The position numbers and the translations under genes were made by a program. DNA of 64,000 bases from NCBI RefSeq assembly GCF_900168065.1, contig NZ_FUZZ01000005.1, positions 372,001-436,000 on the forward strand, written 5' to 3'. Below are positions 1 to 9,009 of this stretch, in pieces. Within the stretch, counting starts at the first letter, position 1, and each line of letters opens with the position of its first letter. The DNA comes from Chitinophaga ginsengisegetis. Its GTDB lineage: Bacteria; Bacteroidota; Bacteroidia; Chitinophagales; Chitinophagaceae. A model generated the notes under the pieces. That model did no database searches. It worked only from the letters and a program-made list of their open reading frames with translations, and was not told the DNA's origin.

Positions 1-789
1 AAAGGATTATTAATGGTGTTGTCGGGTGTGGTCACGTTATTTATCACTTCCTGTTCGGCGCCAAAAAACATTACGTATTTCAGAGATGTACCGGATACTA
101 TCAAACAACATGAAATACAACAGGCCACTTACTCAACGCCGTTAATCCAGGCAGATGATATCTTACAGATAACCATCCAAACGCTTGATCCAACGGCTAC
201 CGCCATGCTGAATCAATCCGGCGCAGCAGTGCCGGTAAGCGGTAATACCGCTGCAGCACCCGCTGCCGCAGCAGTAAGCGGCTACCTGGTAGATAAAGAC
301 GGATATGTGGTACTGCCATTGATTGGTAAAATAATGGTGCAGGGCAAAACAACCGACAGCGTCAGGGAAGAGATCAAAACAAAAGCAGCTACCTACTATA
401 AAGATCCGGTAGTAAACGTGCGGTTTGCCAATTTTAAGATCACCGTACTGGGAGAAGTGAACAAGCCTTCTACCTATGTGATGCCCAATGAGAAGGTAAC
501 CTTACTGGATGCACTGGGCGCAGCCGGCGATCTTACTATCTACGGAAAAAGGGAAAATGTATTACTGATCAGGGATAATAATGGAAAGAAGGAATTTGTG
601 AGACTGAATCTGAACCAGAGCAATATTTTTTCGTCTCCCTACTTTTACCTGCATCAGGGAGATGTAGTATATGTAGAACCTAATAAATCGAAAGTGTCCA
701 GTACGGACTTTGCACAGGTAAAACGTATTTCAATCCTGGCATCTGTTTTATCACTGTTGATCGTGGCGGTGTCGAGAATTAATTTTTAA
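1..789 (+). CDS. Polysaccharide export outer-membrane lipoprotein (Wza-like), 5' end probably outside the window
   Basis: Likely the outer-membrane channel component that passes exopolysaccharide to the surface. From the ATG at 13 the protein has a hydrophobic stretch ending in a lipobox-like ITSC (Cys14 counted from that ATG), then a Poly_export domain (about residues 40-130), an SLBB-like region (about 140-200, containing ITVLGEVNKPSTY) and a C-terminal hydrophobic helix (about 238-258), the usual layout of Wza-family proteins. The frame is open from base 1 (codons AAA GGA TTA TTA precede the ATG) and those residues would extend the signal peptide, so the true start is probably upstream of the window. 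It lies 17 bp before the chain-length regulator/kinase gene, its normal partner. Family assignment is firm; the start is not. Confidence 0.88.
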   Translation, partial: KGLLMVLSGVVTLFITSCSAPKNITYFRDVPDTIKQHEIQQATYSTPLIQADDILQITIQTLDPTATAMLNQSGAAVPVSGNTAAAPAAAAVSGYLVDKDGYVVLPLIGKIMVQGKTTDSVREEIKTKAATYYKDPVVNVRFANFKITVLGEVNKPSTYVMPNEKVTLLDALGAAGDLTIYGKRENVLLIRDNNGKKEFVRLNLNQSNIFSSPYFYLHQGDVVYVEPNKSKVSSTDFAQVKRISILASVLSLLIVAVSRINF

Positions 790-806
790 TTTTTTAATAA
801 GAAAAT

Positions 807-3200
807 ATGCCAGAGCATATCTTTACGAATCACGCAGCTCATTTAAATGGGCACGAGGCAAGGGAGCCGGAAAAAGACGGCGGGATCAACCCCCGTTATA
901 TACTGGATACCCTTATGAGACATTGGTACCTGTTTGTTATTTTCATAATAATGGGTGTGTCTGCTGCGTGGTTGTATCTCCGCTACGCCACTCCCAGTTA
1001 TAAAATCAGTGCTAAAGTACTGGTAAAGGATGACCAGAAAGGTGGCGATATCCCCGGTCAGGAGATACTGCAACAGCTGGAAGTTTTTTCCAATAAAAGC
1101 AGCGTGGACAATGAAGTGGAAATATTAAAGTCACGTACCCTCATGCAGAAGGTAGTGAACAACCTGCAACTGAACACATCTTATTTTGTAGATGGAAGAG
1201 TGAAAGAATCCGAGCAATACGGTAACCTTCCTTTTTCATTGCAATGGCTTTCCCTCAATGATACCATTAACAAAACCTCTTATGTTATCACACCATTGGG
1301 GAATGATAAATTTGAATTGTCCGGCAAAAAAGGTACACGTACCGCTGCCTGGAATGATACGCTTCACCTCCAGGAAGGCGTGGCAAAAATAACCCGTACA
1401 GAGTTTCCTTTCACCCGGTCGGCTTACACCGTCAAAGTGGCGTCTGTAGATGAAACTACGGCTAATTACCAGCTGCTGCTGGATGTGCGTATTCCCAATA
1501 AACAGGTGAGTACCATCGATCTGAGTTTAGATGCACGGATTCCTGAAAAAGGAGAAAAAGTGCTGAACAACCTGCTGACCACCTACCTGAAAGCAAGTGT
1601 GGAAGACAAAAACCGTATTGCCGACAGCACCATCGCCTTCATCGACAACCGTCTTGTTATTGTAACACAGGAGTTGTCGGGGGTAGAAAAAAATATACAG
1701 CAGTTCAAACAGGATAATGAACTGGCAGATATTGAATCACAGTCGAAATTACTGGTAGAAGGTACCGGCGACGCCCGCAAACAGCTATTGGAACAACAGG
1801 TACAGTTAAACGTGGTAGAGTCGCTGGAACAATATATGCGCGACACCGAAAACAATAAAAGGGTAGTGCCTTCCTCCCTCATTGTACAGGACCCTACCTT
1901 TGTAGGATTGGTACAGCGTTATAACACCCTGCAGCTCGACAGGGAACGCCAGCTGATGTCCAGCACAACTACCAACCCGGTAGTGGTGAATATGGACCAG
2001 CAGCTCGCAGGCATCCGTTCCGACCTGCTCAGCAACCTGGCTTCCCTGAAAAGAGGTATCCAGGTGGGCATCGAAGAACAGCAAAAGAATGCCAGCGCCC
2101 TCAATCAGAAAATCAGGCAGGTGCCTGCCAAAGAAAGGGTATTCCTGGATATCTCCCGTCAACAGGCCATCAAACAGGAATTATACCTGTTTCTCCTGAA
2201 GAAAAGAGAAGAGTCCGCGATTTCCAAAACTTCTAACCTGGCTATCGCCCGCATTATTGACGATGCCAAAAGCGATGCACTGCCTTTCAAACCAAAACGC
2301 ATCCTCATCCTTCTGTTAGGACTGGTACTGGGCGTAGCACTCCCGGCCGGATACCTGTACATGAGAGAACTGTTAAGCAGAAGGATCCTCAATAAGCAGG
2401 ACATTACCAGCAACACACCGGTGCCGGTACTGGCGGAAATTGGTCACGCCTCATCAAATATGATTGTCACCAAAGCCGATTCACGTACGCCGGTAGCGGA
2501 GCAGTTCCGTGCTTTAAGAACCAATCTCCAGTTTGTATTGTCTGATATCAGTAATAAAGCGGTAATTGTTACTTCCAGCATGGGAGGAGAAGGAAAGTCC
2601 TTTGTGTCTACCAACCTGGCGGCCATCCTGGCCCTTTCAGGGAAGAAGGTAGTGCTGATGGAAATGGATTTGCGCAAGCCTAAGATCGCAGAGCGACTGG
2701 GCCTGCCCAACCATGAAGGCTTCAGCACTTATGCCATCGGTAAAACTTCTATGGAAGCGCTGATCAGGCCATCAGGGATTCATGAAAACTGCTGGATCAT
2801 CAGTTCCGGTCCTATTCCGCCAAATCCTACCGAGCTGTTATTACAGCAAAGGACAGAAGCGCTGTTTAAAGAACTGAATGAACGCTTTGATTATATCGTG
2901 ATCGACTCCGCCCCGATAGGGCTGGTAACAGATGCGCAGGTACTGGCCCGCTATGCGGATGCCACCCTGTACCTGGTTCGCCACGGCGTTACCTTCAAAC
3001 AGCAGCTGCAGATCTCTAAAGACCTGTACCTGCAGCGTAAACTGCCCCGGATCAATATCGTTATCAATGATGTGAAGAATAAGAGCGCCTACGGCTATGG
3101 CTACGGGTATGGATACGGGTACGGTTACGGCAATGAAGACGGCGGTGGTAAGCGTTTCCTGGGGAAATGGAGGAAACGGGCCGTGCTGGACGGGAAATAG
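807..3200 (+). CDS. Exopolysaccharide chain-length regulator fused to a BY-type tyrosine kinase (Wzc-like)
   Basis: A 797-residue inner-membrane protein of the polysaccharide co-polymerase 2a family, which controls polymer length and export with the Wza-like channel encoded just upstream. A membrane helix (about 40-60) is followed by the Wzz domain, a long periplasmic coiled-coil region (about 260-470), a second helix (about 495-520) and a cytoplasmic kinase domain. The kinase shows Walker A GGEGKS (residues 593-598), Walker A' LMEMDLRKP (Asp621) and Walker B VIDSAP (Asp700). The C-terminal tail carries seven consecutive Tyr-Gly pairs (residues 762-775), the expected autophosphorylation cluster but unusually regular. 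A YwqE-type phosphatase at 21931-22671 is the probable opposing enzyme. Function is known for the family; the polymer is not known. Confidence 0.93.
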   Translation: MPEHIFTNHAAHLNGHEAREPEKDGGINPRYILDTLMRHWYLFVIFIIMGVSAAWLYLRYATPSYKISAKVLVKDDQKGGDIPGQEILQQLEVFSNKSSVDNEVEILKSRTLMQKVVNNLQLNTSYFVDGRVKESEQYGNLPFSLQWLSLNDTINKTSYVITPLGNDKFELSGKKGTRTAAWNDTLHLQEGVAKITRTEFPFTRSAYTVKVASVDETTANYQLLLDVRIPNKQVSTIDLSLDARIPEKGEKVLNNLLTTYLKASVEDKNRIADSTIAFIDNRLVIVTQELSGVEKNIQQFKQDNELADIESQSKLLVEGTGDARKQLLEQQVQLNVVESLEQYMRDTENNKRVVPSSLIVQDPTFVGLVQRYNTLQLDRERQLMSSTTTNPVVVNMDQQLAGIRSDLLSNLASLKRGIQVGIEEQQKNASALNQKIRQVPAKERVFLDISRQQAIKQELYLFLLKKREESAISKTSNLAIARIIDDAKSDALPFKPKRILILLLGLVLGVALPAGYLYMRELLSRRILNKQDITSNTPVPVLAEIGHASSNMIVTKADSRTPVAEQFRALRTNLQFVLSDISNKAVIVTSSMGGEGKSFVSTNLAAILALSGKKVVLMEMDLRKPKIAERLGLPNHEGFSTYAIGKTSMEALIRPSGIHENCWIISSGPIPPNPTELLLQQRTEALFKELNERFDYIVIDSAPIGLVTDAQVLARYADATLYLVRHGVTFKQQLQISKDLYLQRKLPRINIVINDVKNKSAYGYGYGYGYGYGYGNEDGGGKRFLGKWRKRAVLDGK

Positions 3201-3329
3201 CATTACGATATTATGTATATTCGTGTATGCATCGCCATTTTGCCCCGGATATACCCTGTACTTATCAGTTGGATGGATGGCAGGACTGTATTAAAAGACT
3301 TAAAAAAATAAAAGACAGACAAATATTTT

Positions 3330-4643
3330 ATGGTTAAGATTAGCAACAGCGTTGAGAATATCCATCTTGCCGTTATAGGCCTGGGCTATGTTGGTTTGCC
3401 GTTAGCAATTGAATTTGGCAAAAAATACGATGTGTTGGGATTTGATATCAACAAGGAAAGAGTAAAAGAACTGGCTGCGGGCGCTGACCGTACCAGGGAA
3501 GCTAACATGGAAGATCTGACCGCCGTGATAGCATTGAAAGCCGGGAAGAAATCAGACATCGGGCTTTCTTTCTCTTCCAATGTGGAAGATCTGAAAAAGT
3601 ATAACACGTTTATTGTAACGGTTCCCACACCGATAGATGCCTACAAGGCGCCGGATCTCCGCCCGCTTATCAAAGCGTCTGAAATGCTGGGAAGCATCCT
3701 GAAAAAAGGTGACCTCGTAATCTATGAGTCTACCGTATACCCAGGCTGTACAGAAGAAGACTGCGTTCCCGTACTTGAAAAAGTATCCGGACTGAAATAT
3801 AACACCGACTTCTTTGTGGGATACTCCCCGGAAAGGATCAACCCGGGTGATAAAGTAAACACCCTCACAAAGATCAAGAAAGTAACCAGCGGCTCTACCC
3901 CTGAAATTGCAGATAAAGTAGATGCCCTGTATGGTTCTATCATTGAAGCAGGTACCCACAAGGCGCCAAGCCTGAAGGTGGCCGAGGCTTCCAAAGCCAT
4001 TGAAAACGCACAGCGCGACGTGAACATCTCGTTTGTGAACGAACTGGCGCTGATCTTCGATAGGATAGGTATCGATACCAACGACGTTATCGACGCCGCC
4101 GGCACCAAATGGAACTTCCTGAAATACAAGCCAGGATTGGTGGGTGGTCACTGCATCGGTGTAGATCCTTATTATCTCGCACACAAAGCGGAATCTGTAG
4201 GCTATCACCCGCAGGTGATCCTGTCCGGCCGCCGTGTAAACGATCATATCGGTCACTTCGTAGCCAATAAGGTAGTGAAGCTGATGATCGATAAAGATCA
4301 TAAAATCAAAGGATCAAAAGCGCTCATCATGGGAATTACCTTCAAGGAAAACTGCCCGGATGTACGTAATACCCGCGTGGTGGATATTTATCACGAACTG
4401 AAACAGTTCGGTCTGAATGTAGATATCTACGATCCCTGGGCTGATCCCGCAGAAGTGGAAGAAGAATACGGCGTGAAAATCTTAAACGCTATTGATAAAG
4501 GCGCTGTATACGACGCTATCATCGTAGCAGTAGCACATAAAGAGTTTTTAACCTTTGATTACCTGAAGTACAGACGTAACAACGGGGTCATTTTTGATAC
4601 CAAAGCTTGTGTAGATAGAAGCCTGGTAGACGGCAGGCTCTAA
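3330..4643 (+). CDS. Nucleotide-sugar 6-dehydrogenase (TviB/WbpO-like, UDP-HexNAc to uronic acid)
   Basis: This 437-residue enzyme belongs to the UDP-glucose/GDP-mannose dehydrogenase family and oxidises C6 of a UDP-sugar with NAD+, giving a uronic acid donor. The N-terminal Rossmann motif is VIGLGYVGLPL (about residues 15-25). The catalytic cysteine lies in GGHCIGVDPYYL (Cys275), and a C-terminal UDP-binding domain contains the MGITFKENCPDVRNTR block. The sequence type resembles TviB/WbpO, which act on UDP-GlcNAc or UDP-GalNAc; that substrate is an inference. A 129-bp gap separates it from the kinase gene, with no visible terminator, and 49 bp separate it from the flippase. A uronic acid fits an acidic exopolysaccharide. 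Confidence 0.9.
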   Translation: MVKISNSVENIHLAVIGLGYVGLPLAIEFGKKYDVLGFDINKERVKELAAGADRTREANMEDLTAVIALKAGKKSDIGLSFSSNVEDLKKYNTFIVTVPTPIDAYKAPDLRPLIKASEMLGSILKKGDLVIYESTVYPGCTEEDCVPVLEKVSGLKYNTDFFVGYSPERINPGDKVNTLTKIKKVTSGSTPEIADKVDALYGSIIEAGTHKAPSLKVAEASKAIENAQRDVNISFVNELALIFDRIGIDTNDVIDAAGTKWNFLKYKPGLVGGHCIGVDPYYLAHKAESVGYHPQVILSGRRVNDHIGHFVANKVVKLMIDKDHKIKGSKALIMGITFKENCPDVRNTRVVDIYHELKQFGLNVDIYDPWADPAEVEEEYGVKILNAIDKGAVYDAIIVAVAHKEFLTFDYLKYRRNNGVIFDTKACVDRSLVDGRL

Positions 4644-4692
4644 AAGCAGTTAACGCAGAAACATATATAAATAATTTGGAAATTGATATTTG

Positions 4693-6213
4693 ATGTCAAC
4701 GAAAGGGGTGAGCTATGAGATGTCGCTAAACTTAGGGACTAACTTTCTGGCTTTGGTTTTAAATATTTTACTGGGGCTGGTAGTAGTACCTTTTTATATC
4801 GCGAAGATCGGTGTGGATGGCTATGGTATCATAGCACTGGCTACTTCTTTCAGTTCATACTTGTCTATCATTACCATTGCTATTGACGCGGCGGTAGGAA
4901 GGAACTTTACACTGGCAATGAGAAAGGATGATCATGCGTCTTCAAACGCCATCTATTCTTCCTCCATCATTTCAGCCACCCTGTTAATTGTTGCTATCCT
5001 GCCGCTGATAGGCTGGTTCTTATATAAAATAGACAGCATCATCAGTTATCGCGGATACGCCGTGGGAGAAATGAGGTGGGTGTTCATCGCCATTATCACC
5101 TCTTTCGTACTCACCTTTATCCGCGGACTTTTCCTGGTACCGGCATTTGCGTCGAATAAAATTTATATCCAACGCATCATTGCCATCCTGGAAATAGTGG
5201 TAAGAACAGCGCTGATCTTTTTACTGCTGAATACTTCGGCAAAGTTAAGCCTGATAGGAGTTTCCTTCTTCCTGGCTTCACTGGTGTCATTTGCAGCAGC
5301 GCTGATCTGGATCATCCGGAAATTTCCGTTTCTGAAATTACGGATGGCCAGTTTTGATAAGAAGATAGTGAGATATGTGGCCTCCATGAGTTTCTGGCTG
5401 GTGATTAACCAGATAGGCACCTTGCTCTTTATCAATATTGACATCATTTTACTGAATCATTACTATGGAGCCACAGCTACCGGTGAATTCAGTACCGTAG
5501 CCCAGTGGCACACGTTATTACGTTCATTTGCAGGGGTATTTGTAGCCATATTTACACCAGTGGTATATAAATATTATGCAGATAAAGACTTCAGCAACCT
5601 GCTGAAGTTTTCGAAGTATTCGGTGGTAGCAATGGGACTGGTACTGGCTATTCCAATAGGTATTATCGTTGCCTATTCGGATGTGATCCTCCGGTTGTGG
5701 GTAGGTGAGAAGTTCACACATTTTTACCCGCTGATGATCCTGCTGACCGGTCATTTGATCTTTAACCTGTCAGTATTGCCCATACTGTCTATCAATTCGG
5801 TATATAACAAAGTAAAAGTACCGGGACTCACGTCCTTCTTTTGTGGCATACTGAACCTGGTGTTAGGCATACTGGTCATAAAATATTTTAACTGGGGCAT
5901 CTATAGTGTAGCCATTGTATCGGCAGTATTATTAACGGTGAAGAACCTGATATTCTCACCCACCTATGCTGCCAGGATCCTGGAGCAGAAACCCTGGTTT
6001 TATTATCCCAGTATTTTGCGAGGATGCGGATTGTTTGTGTGGGTACTGTTATTATCGTGGGGGTGCAGGAAATTCATGTTGCCCGGTTCCTGGGGCGGGC
6101 TGATGGTATCGGCCATCATAATTGGCATTGGCAGTGTTCCTTTTGCCTGGTTTGTAAGTTTAAATAAAGATCAGCGATCATTGATCGGAAAATTGATAAG
6201 AAGACAAATATGA
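4693..6213 (+). CDS. Polysaccharide flippase (Wzx-like, MOP superfamily)
   Basis: A polytopic membrane protein of about 506 residues with roughly 12-14 hydrophobic helices. It begins with the segment MSLNLGTNFLALVLNILLGL, typical of lipopolysaccharide/exopolysaccharide translocases. Proteins of this family move undecaprenyl-diphosphate-linked repeat units across the inner membrane. The frame opens with TTG at 4690 immediately followed by ATG at 4693; I chose the ATG. The stop overlaps the next start by 4 bp (ATGA at 6210-6213), so the pyruvyltransferase is translationally coupled. The family is clear; the substrate is inferred from the operon. Confidence 0.88.
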   Translation: MSTKGVSYEMSLNLGTNFLALVLNILLGLVVVPFYIAKIGVDGYGIIALATSFSSYLSIITIAIDAAVGRNFTLAMRKDDHASSNAIYSSSIISATLLIVAILPLIGWFLYKIDSIISYRGYAVGEMRWVFIAIITSFVLTFIRGLFLVPAFASNKIYIQRIIAILEIVVRTALIFLLLNTSAKLSLIGVSFFLASLVSFAAALIWIIRKFPFLKLRMASFDKKIVRYVASMSFWLVINQIGTLLFINIDIILLNHYYGATATGEFSTVAQWHTLLRSFAGVFVAIFTPVVYKYYADKDFSNLLKFSKYSVVAMGLVLAIPIGIIVAYSDVILRLWVGEKFTHFYPLMILLTGHLIFNLSVLPILSINSVYNKVKVPGLTSFFCGILNLVLGILVIKYFNWGIYSVAIVSAVLLTVKNLIFSPTYAARILEQKPWFYYPSILRGCGLFVWVLLLSWGCRKFMLPGSWGGLMVSAIIIGIGSVPFAWFVSLNKDQRSLIGKLIRRQI

Positions 6214-7304
6214 AAAAGGCGTTAATCATTAATGAAGGGTTTTCCAATAATCTGGGTGATCAGGCCATCCGTGAAAGCATGACCAGTTTATTGCGGGATA
6301 GCGATTTCAGTACAGATTTTGCCTATTTCACCAACCCCGGTATGAACAGCATGCCGGCATATAATTACCTGGAAGCGGGAACAGGCGCTATAGCGCCGCC
6401 TGCGCTGTCGTTTGCAAAAAAAGCAAAGTTGAAACTGGCTGGTTTATACTGGATCGGTATCAACTATAAACATATCCGCGCCAAATTACGTAAAGGGAAC
6501 TACGACATCGTGGTGATTGGCGGCGGACAACTGATTGAATCATCAGGAAAAGACTATCCCAGCCGCTTTGCAATTGCCATGTATTGGTGGACGCTCCTGG
6601 TAAAGAAATTTACCCGTGCGAAAATTTATATCATTGGTGTGGGAGTGGGTACTACCTTCAATGCAAAAGAGCAGTCCCTCTTCTCAAAAGCATTGTCAAA
6701 GGCAGACCTCATCTGGGTCAGAGACAGTTATTCCAAAGCATCCCTGTTTGAAAAGTTTGGCCACAAAGCAGTGCTCACGCCGGACATCGCTTTTTACAGC
6801 GGTAAAAACAGGATTGAAGAAGGAAATACAAACAGGAAAGCACTGGTAGGAATTACCAGTTTTAACGAGGTGTTTGCAAAATATAACCAGCCCGGTAAAA
6901 CCAATGCAGATTACTATGAAGAGTGGTTTGCAGTGGTAAAAGGATACCTGGATGCAGGATTATCGGTAGAGCTGTTTTATACTACCATCACCGATGCGGC
7001 CGAAACCATTGCTTTCCGGAATTATATAAAACTGAATTATCACCTGGAGTTGCCGGTGGCAAAGCTGTCTTCTGTCAATGACCTGAAGCAGCTGTACCAA
7101 TCCGCTTCGGATGTGTATTCCGGCAGGATGCACGCATTGATCTTAGCCATGAAACATCAATGCACCGTGAAGGCTTACCTGATTTCGCAGAAATTAAAAT
7201 CCTTTCACCAGGAATATATTTTACCGGGAAATCAGCCTACGGAATACAGCCGGAAGATCCGCGGAACATTTAATGATCTGATGCTCAACAATGTTAAACC
7301 GTAG
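6210..7304 (+). CDS. Polysaccharide pyruvyl transferase family protein
   Basis: The 364-residue protein matches the pyruvyltransferase family (PF04230-like), which adds ketal pyruvate to sugars of surface polymers. Visible landmarks are NEGFSNNLGDQAIRESM at the N terminus (residues 8-24), VIGGGQLIES in the first half and SGRMHALILAMKHQC near the C terminus, the last being the characteristic small-residue/RMH block. No signal peptide is present, so it acts in the cytoplasm. The start overlaps the flippase stop and the next gene begins 3 bp after its stop. Pyruvyl groups would make the polymer acidic. Target sugar unknown. Confidence 0.85.
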   Translation: MKKALIINEGFSNNLGDQAIRESMTSLLRDSDFSTDFAYFTNPGMNSMPAYNYLEAGTGAIAPPALSFAKKAKLKLAGLYWIGINYKHIRAKLRKGNYDIVVIGGGQLIESSGKDYPSRFAIAMYWWTLLVKKFTRAKIYIIGVGVGTTFNAKEQSLFSKALSKADLIWVRDSYSKASLFEKFGHKAVLTPDIAFYSGKNRIEEGNTNRKALVGITSFNEVFAKYNQPGKTNADYYEEWFAVVKGYLDAGLSVELFYTTITDAAETIAFRNYIKLNYHLELPVAKLSSVNDLKQLYQSASDVYSGRMHALILAMKHQCTVKAYLISQKLKSFHQEYILPGNQPTEYSRKIRGTFNDLMLNNVKP

Positions 7305-7307
7305 TTT

Positions 7308-7859
7308 ATGAGAGTCAGGCAATTGATTAAATCAGATTTACACCGGTATCACGGGAAAACAGATGCAAAAAGCTTTGTAAAGGCTTTCTTTTTAATAGAA
7401 GGATTCCGTTACATGTTTTTTTTCAGGCTGCATAAAGGGGCTGCGGCGCCATTCAGAATTTTGCTGCGGTTAATACTCCGGCATTATTCTTATAAGTATG
7501 GATTCCAGATACCACATACCACCAAAGTGGGTTATGGATTGTATATCGGGCATTTCGGCACGATTGTTATCAATGGGAATGCGCAACTGGGAAACAATGT
7601 AAATCTTTCGCCCGGCGTAGTGATAGGGCAGTCGAGCCGTGGCCGCCTTATGGGCGTGCCGGTGGTAGGCAACCGGGTGTGGATTGGTTCGAATGCAATA
7701 ATTGTAGGTAAAATTAATATCGGAGATAATGTGATGATAGCACCGGGAGCATATGTAAACAGGGATATTCCTGCTAACTCGCTGGTGATGGGTAACCCCG
7801 CAGTGATTTACGAGGGAAAGGATGTAGAGGGGTATATCTGTAACGAATGGGGTCTATGA
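7308..7859 (+). CDS. Left-handed beta-helix acetyltransferase (serine-acetyltransferase-like fold)
   Basis: This 183-residue protein ends in a series of hexapeptide repeats (about residues 72-165; for example IVINGNAQLGNNVNLSPGVV and VWIGSNAIIVGKINIGDNV), the signature of left-handed parallel beta-helix acyltransferases. The layout is closest to the CysE/colanic-acid type. Inside an exopolysaccharide operon it most likely O-acetylates a sugar of the repeat unit using acetyl-CoA. It could in principle be a housekeeping serine acetyltransferase, but the location argues against that. Its TGA overlaps the ATG of the next gene (7856-7859). Confidence 0.82.
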   Translation: MRVRQLIKSDLHRYHGKTDAKSFVKAFFLIEGFRYMFFFRLHKGAAAPFRILLRLILRHYSYKYGFQIPHTTKVGYGLYIGHFGTIVINGNAQLGNNVNLSPGVVIGQSSRGRLMGVPVVGNRVWIGSNAIIVGKINIGDNVMIAPGAYVNRDIPANSLVMGNPAVIYEGKDVEGYICNEWGL

Positions 7860-9004
7860 AAAATGTTTTAATCATATCTTACGAATTTCCGCCTATCATC
7901 GGTGGCGCGGGCGTGTATGCACACGACCTGGCCATAGGACTGGTGAAAAACGGGCACCAGGTGAGCCTGCTCACCTATAAAACGCCGCGTAATGAAGCCT
8001 TCCTGGCATCATTTGAAAAAACGTATGGCATTCACTGTTATACTATCCCCGAAAAGAAATATGTTCACTTTTACCTGTTCTTCCGTCAGCTGAAGAAGAT
8101 AGTAAAGGAGCAGTCGTTTGATACCATCATTTTCAGCGACGCCCGTGCAAAAAAAATGGGCGCCCTGTTCCACCCGGCATTAAAGGACTTGTCGGCCCGC
8201 TCCTTGTCGGTGCTGCATGGCAGCGAAAAGGCCAGCTTCTTTGAAAAGCCTTCCTTCCTGCTGCGCGCTTTCGGCATGCAGCGGCGGATGCTGAACTTCC
8301 TGCAACAACAGAAGAAAATAGTAGTGGTTAGTGAAGCCGAATATGAGTTGTGGACAAAAACTGCACTCAAAGAAAAGCTGCTGCTGATCCGTCATGGAAT
8401 TGATACGGATATTTTCCATCAGCGTACCCCGCAGCAGGTAAGCGCTATCAAAGCCCGGCTGGGCATAGATCCTGATCGCCCTGTGCTTTTCAGCGCCTCC
8501 CGCCTGGTAAAAGAGAAAGGACAGGAACTGGTCATTGAAAGCCTGCCCGGAATAGTAGCTGCTGTGCCGGATCTGCTTTGCATTATTGCAGGCAGCGGTG
8601 CTTATCTCCCTGCATTACAACAACAGGTAAAGGAACTGAAACTGGAAAAACATGTATTGTTTACCGGGGGCGTTGCCCGCGAAATACTCTCCGATTATTT
8701 CGCCGTCTGCGATCTCTTTATTCTTCCCAGCCAGTTTTATGAATCTTTCGGATTGGTATACCTCGAAGCGGCAGCCTGCGGCAAAACAGCCATTGCAGGT
8801 AACCGGGGAGGAACCAACGAAGCGGTGGTAAATGATGTAACCGGCTACCTGGTAGATCCGGTATCAAAAGAAGAAATTATCAATAAAGTGGTGACTGTTC
8901 TGAAAGATGCAGATTTGAGAAACAGGTTGCAAACCACTGCTTATACACGGGCCCTGTCGGAGTTTTCAAATGTAACGATGGCCGGCAAAATTATTAATAT
9001 CTGA
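7856..9004 (+). CDS. Glycosyltransferase family 4
   Basis: A GT-B fold glycosyltransferase of 382 residues. The N terminus has the glycine-rich acceptor-side motif FPPIIGGAGVYAHDLA. The C-terminal half has SASRLVKEKGQELVIESLP and the nucleotide-sugar EX7E-type segment QFYESFGLVYLEAAACGKT. The in-frame ATG at 7847 is also possible, but the ATG at 7856 overlaps the upstream stop as ATGA, as at several other junctions in this operon, and gives the normal start MKNVLIISYEFPP. It should add one sugar to the lipid-linked repeat unit at the cytoplasmic face. Donor and acceptor cannot be read from sequence. Confidence 0.9.
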   Translation: MKNVLIISYEFPPIIGGAGVYAHDLAIGLVKNGHQVSLLTYKTPRNEAFLASFEKTYGIHCYTIPEKKYVHFYLFFRQLKKIVKEQSFDTIIFSDARAKKMGALFHPALKDLSARSLSVLHGSEKASFFEKPSFLLRAFGMQRRMLNFLQQQKKIVVVSEAEYELWTKTALKEKLLLIRHGIDTDIFHQRTPQQVSAIKARLGIDPDRPVLFSASRLVKEKGQELVIESLPGIVAAVPDLLCIIAGSGAYLPALQQQVKELKLEKHVLFTGGVAREILSDYFAVCDLFILPSQFYESFGLVYLEAAACGKTAIAGNRGGTNEAVVNDVTGYLVDPVSKEEIINKVVTVLKDADLRNRLQTTAYTRALSEFSNVTMAGKIINI

Positions 9005-9009
9005 TAGGA

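Noticed and set aside
3552..4301. A 249-codon open frame on the minus strand
   Set aside because: It overlaps the nucleotide-sugar dehydrogenase gene completely and shows no coherent protein features.
4690..4692. TTG as the start of the flippase gene
   Set aside because: An ATG follows immediately at 4693 and is the simpler choice.
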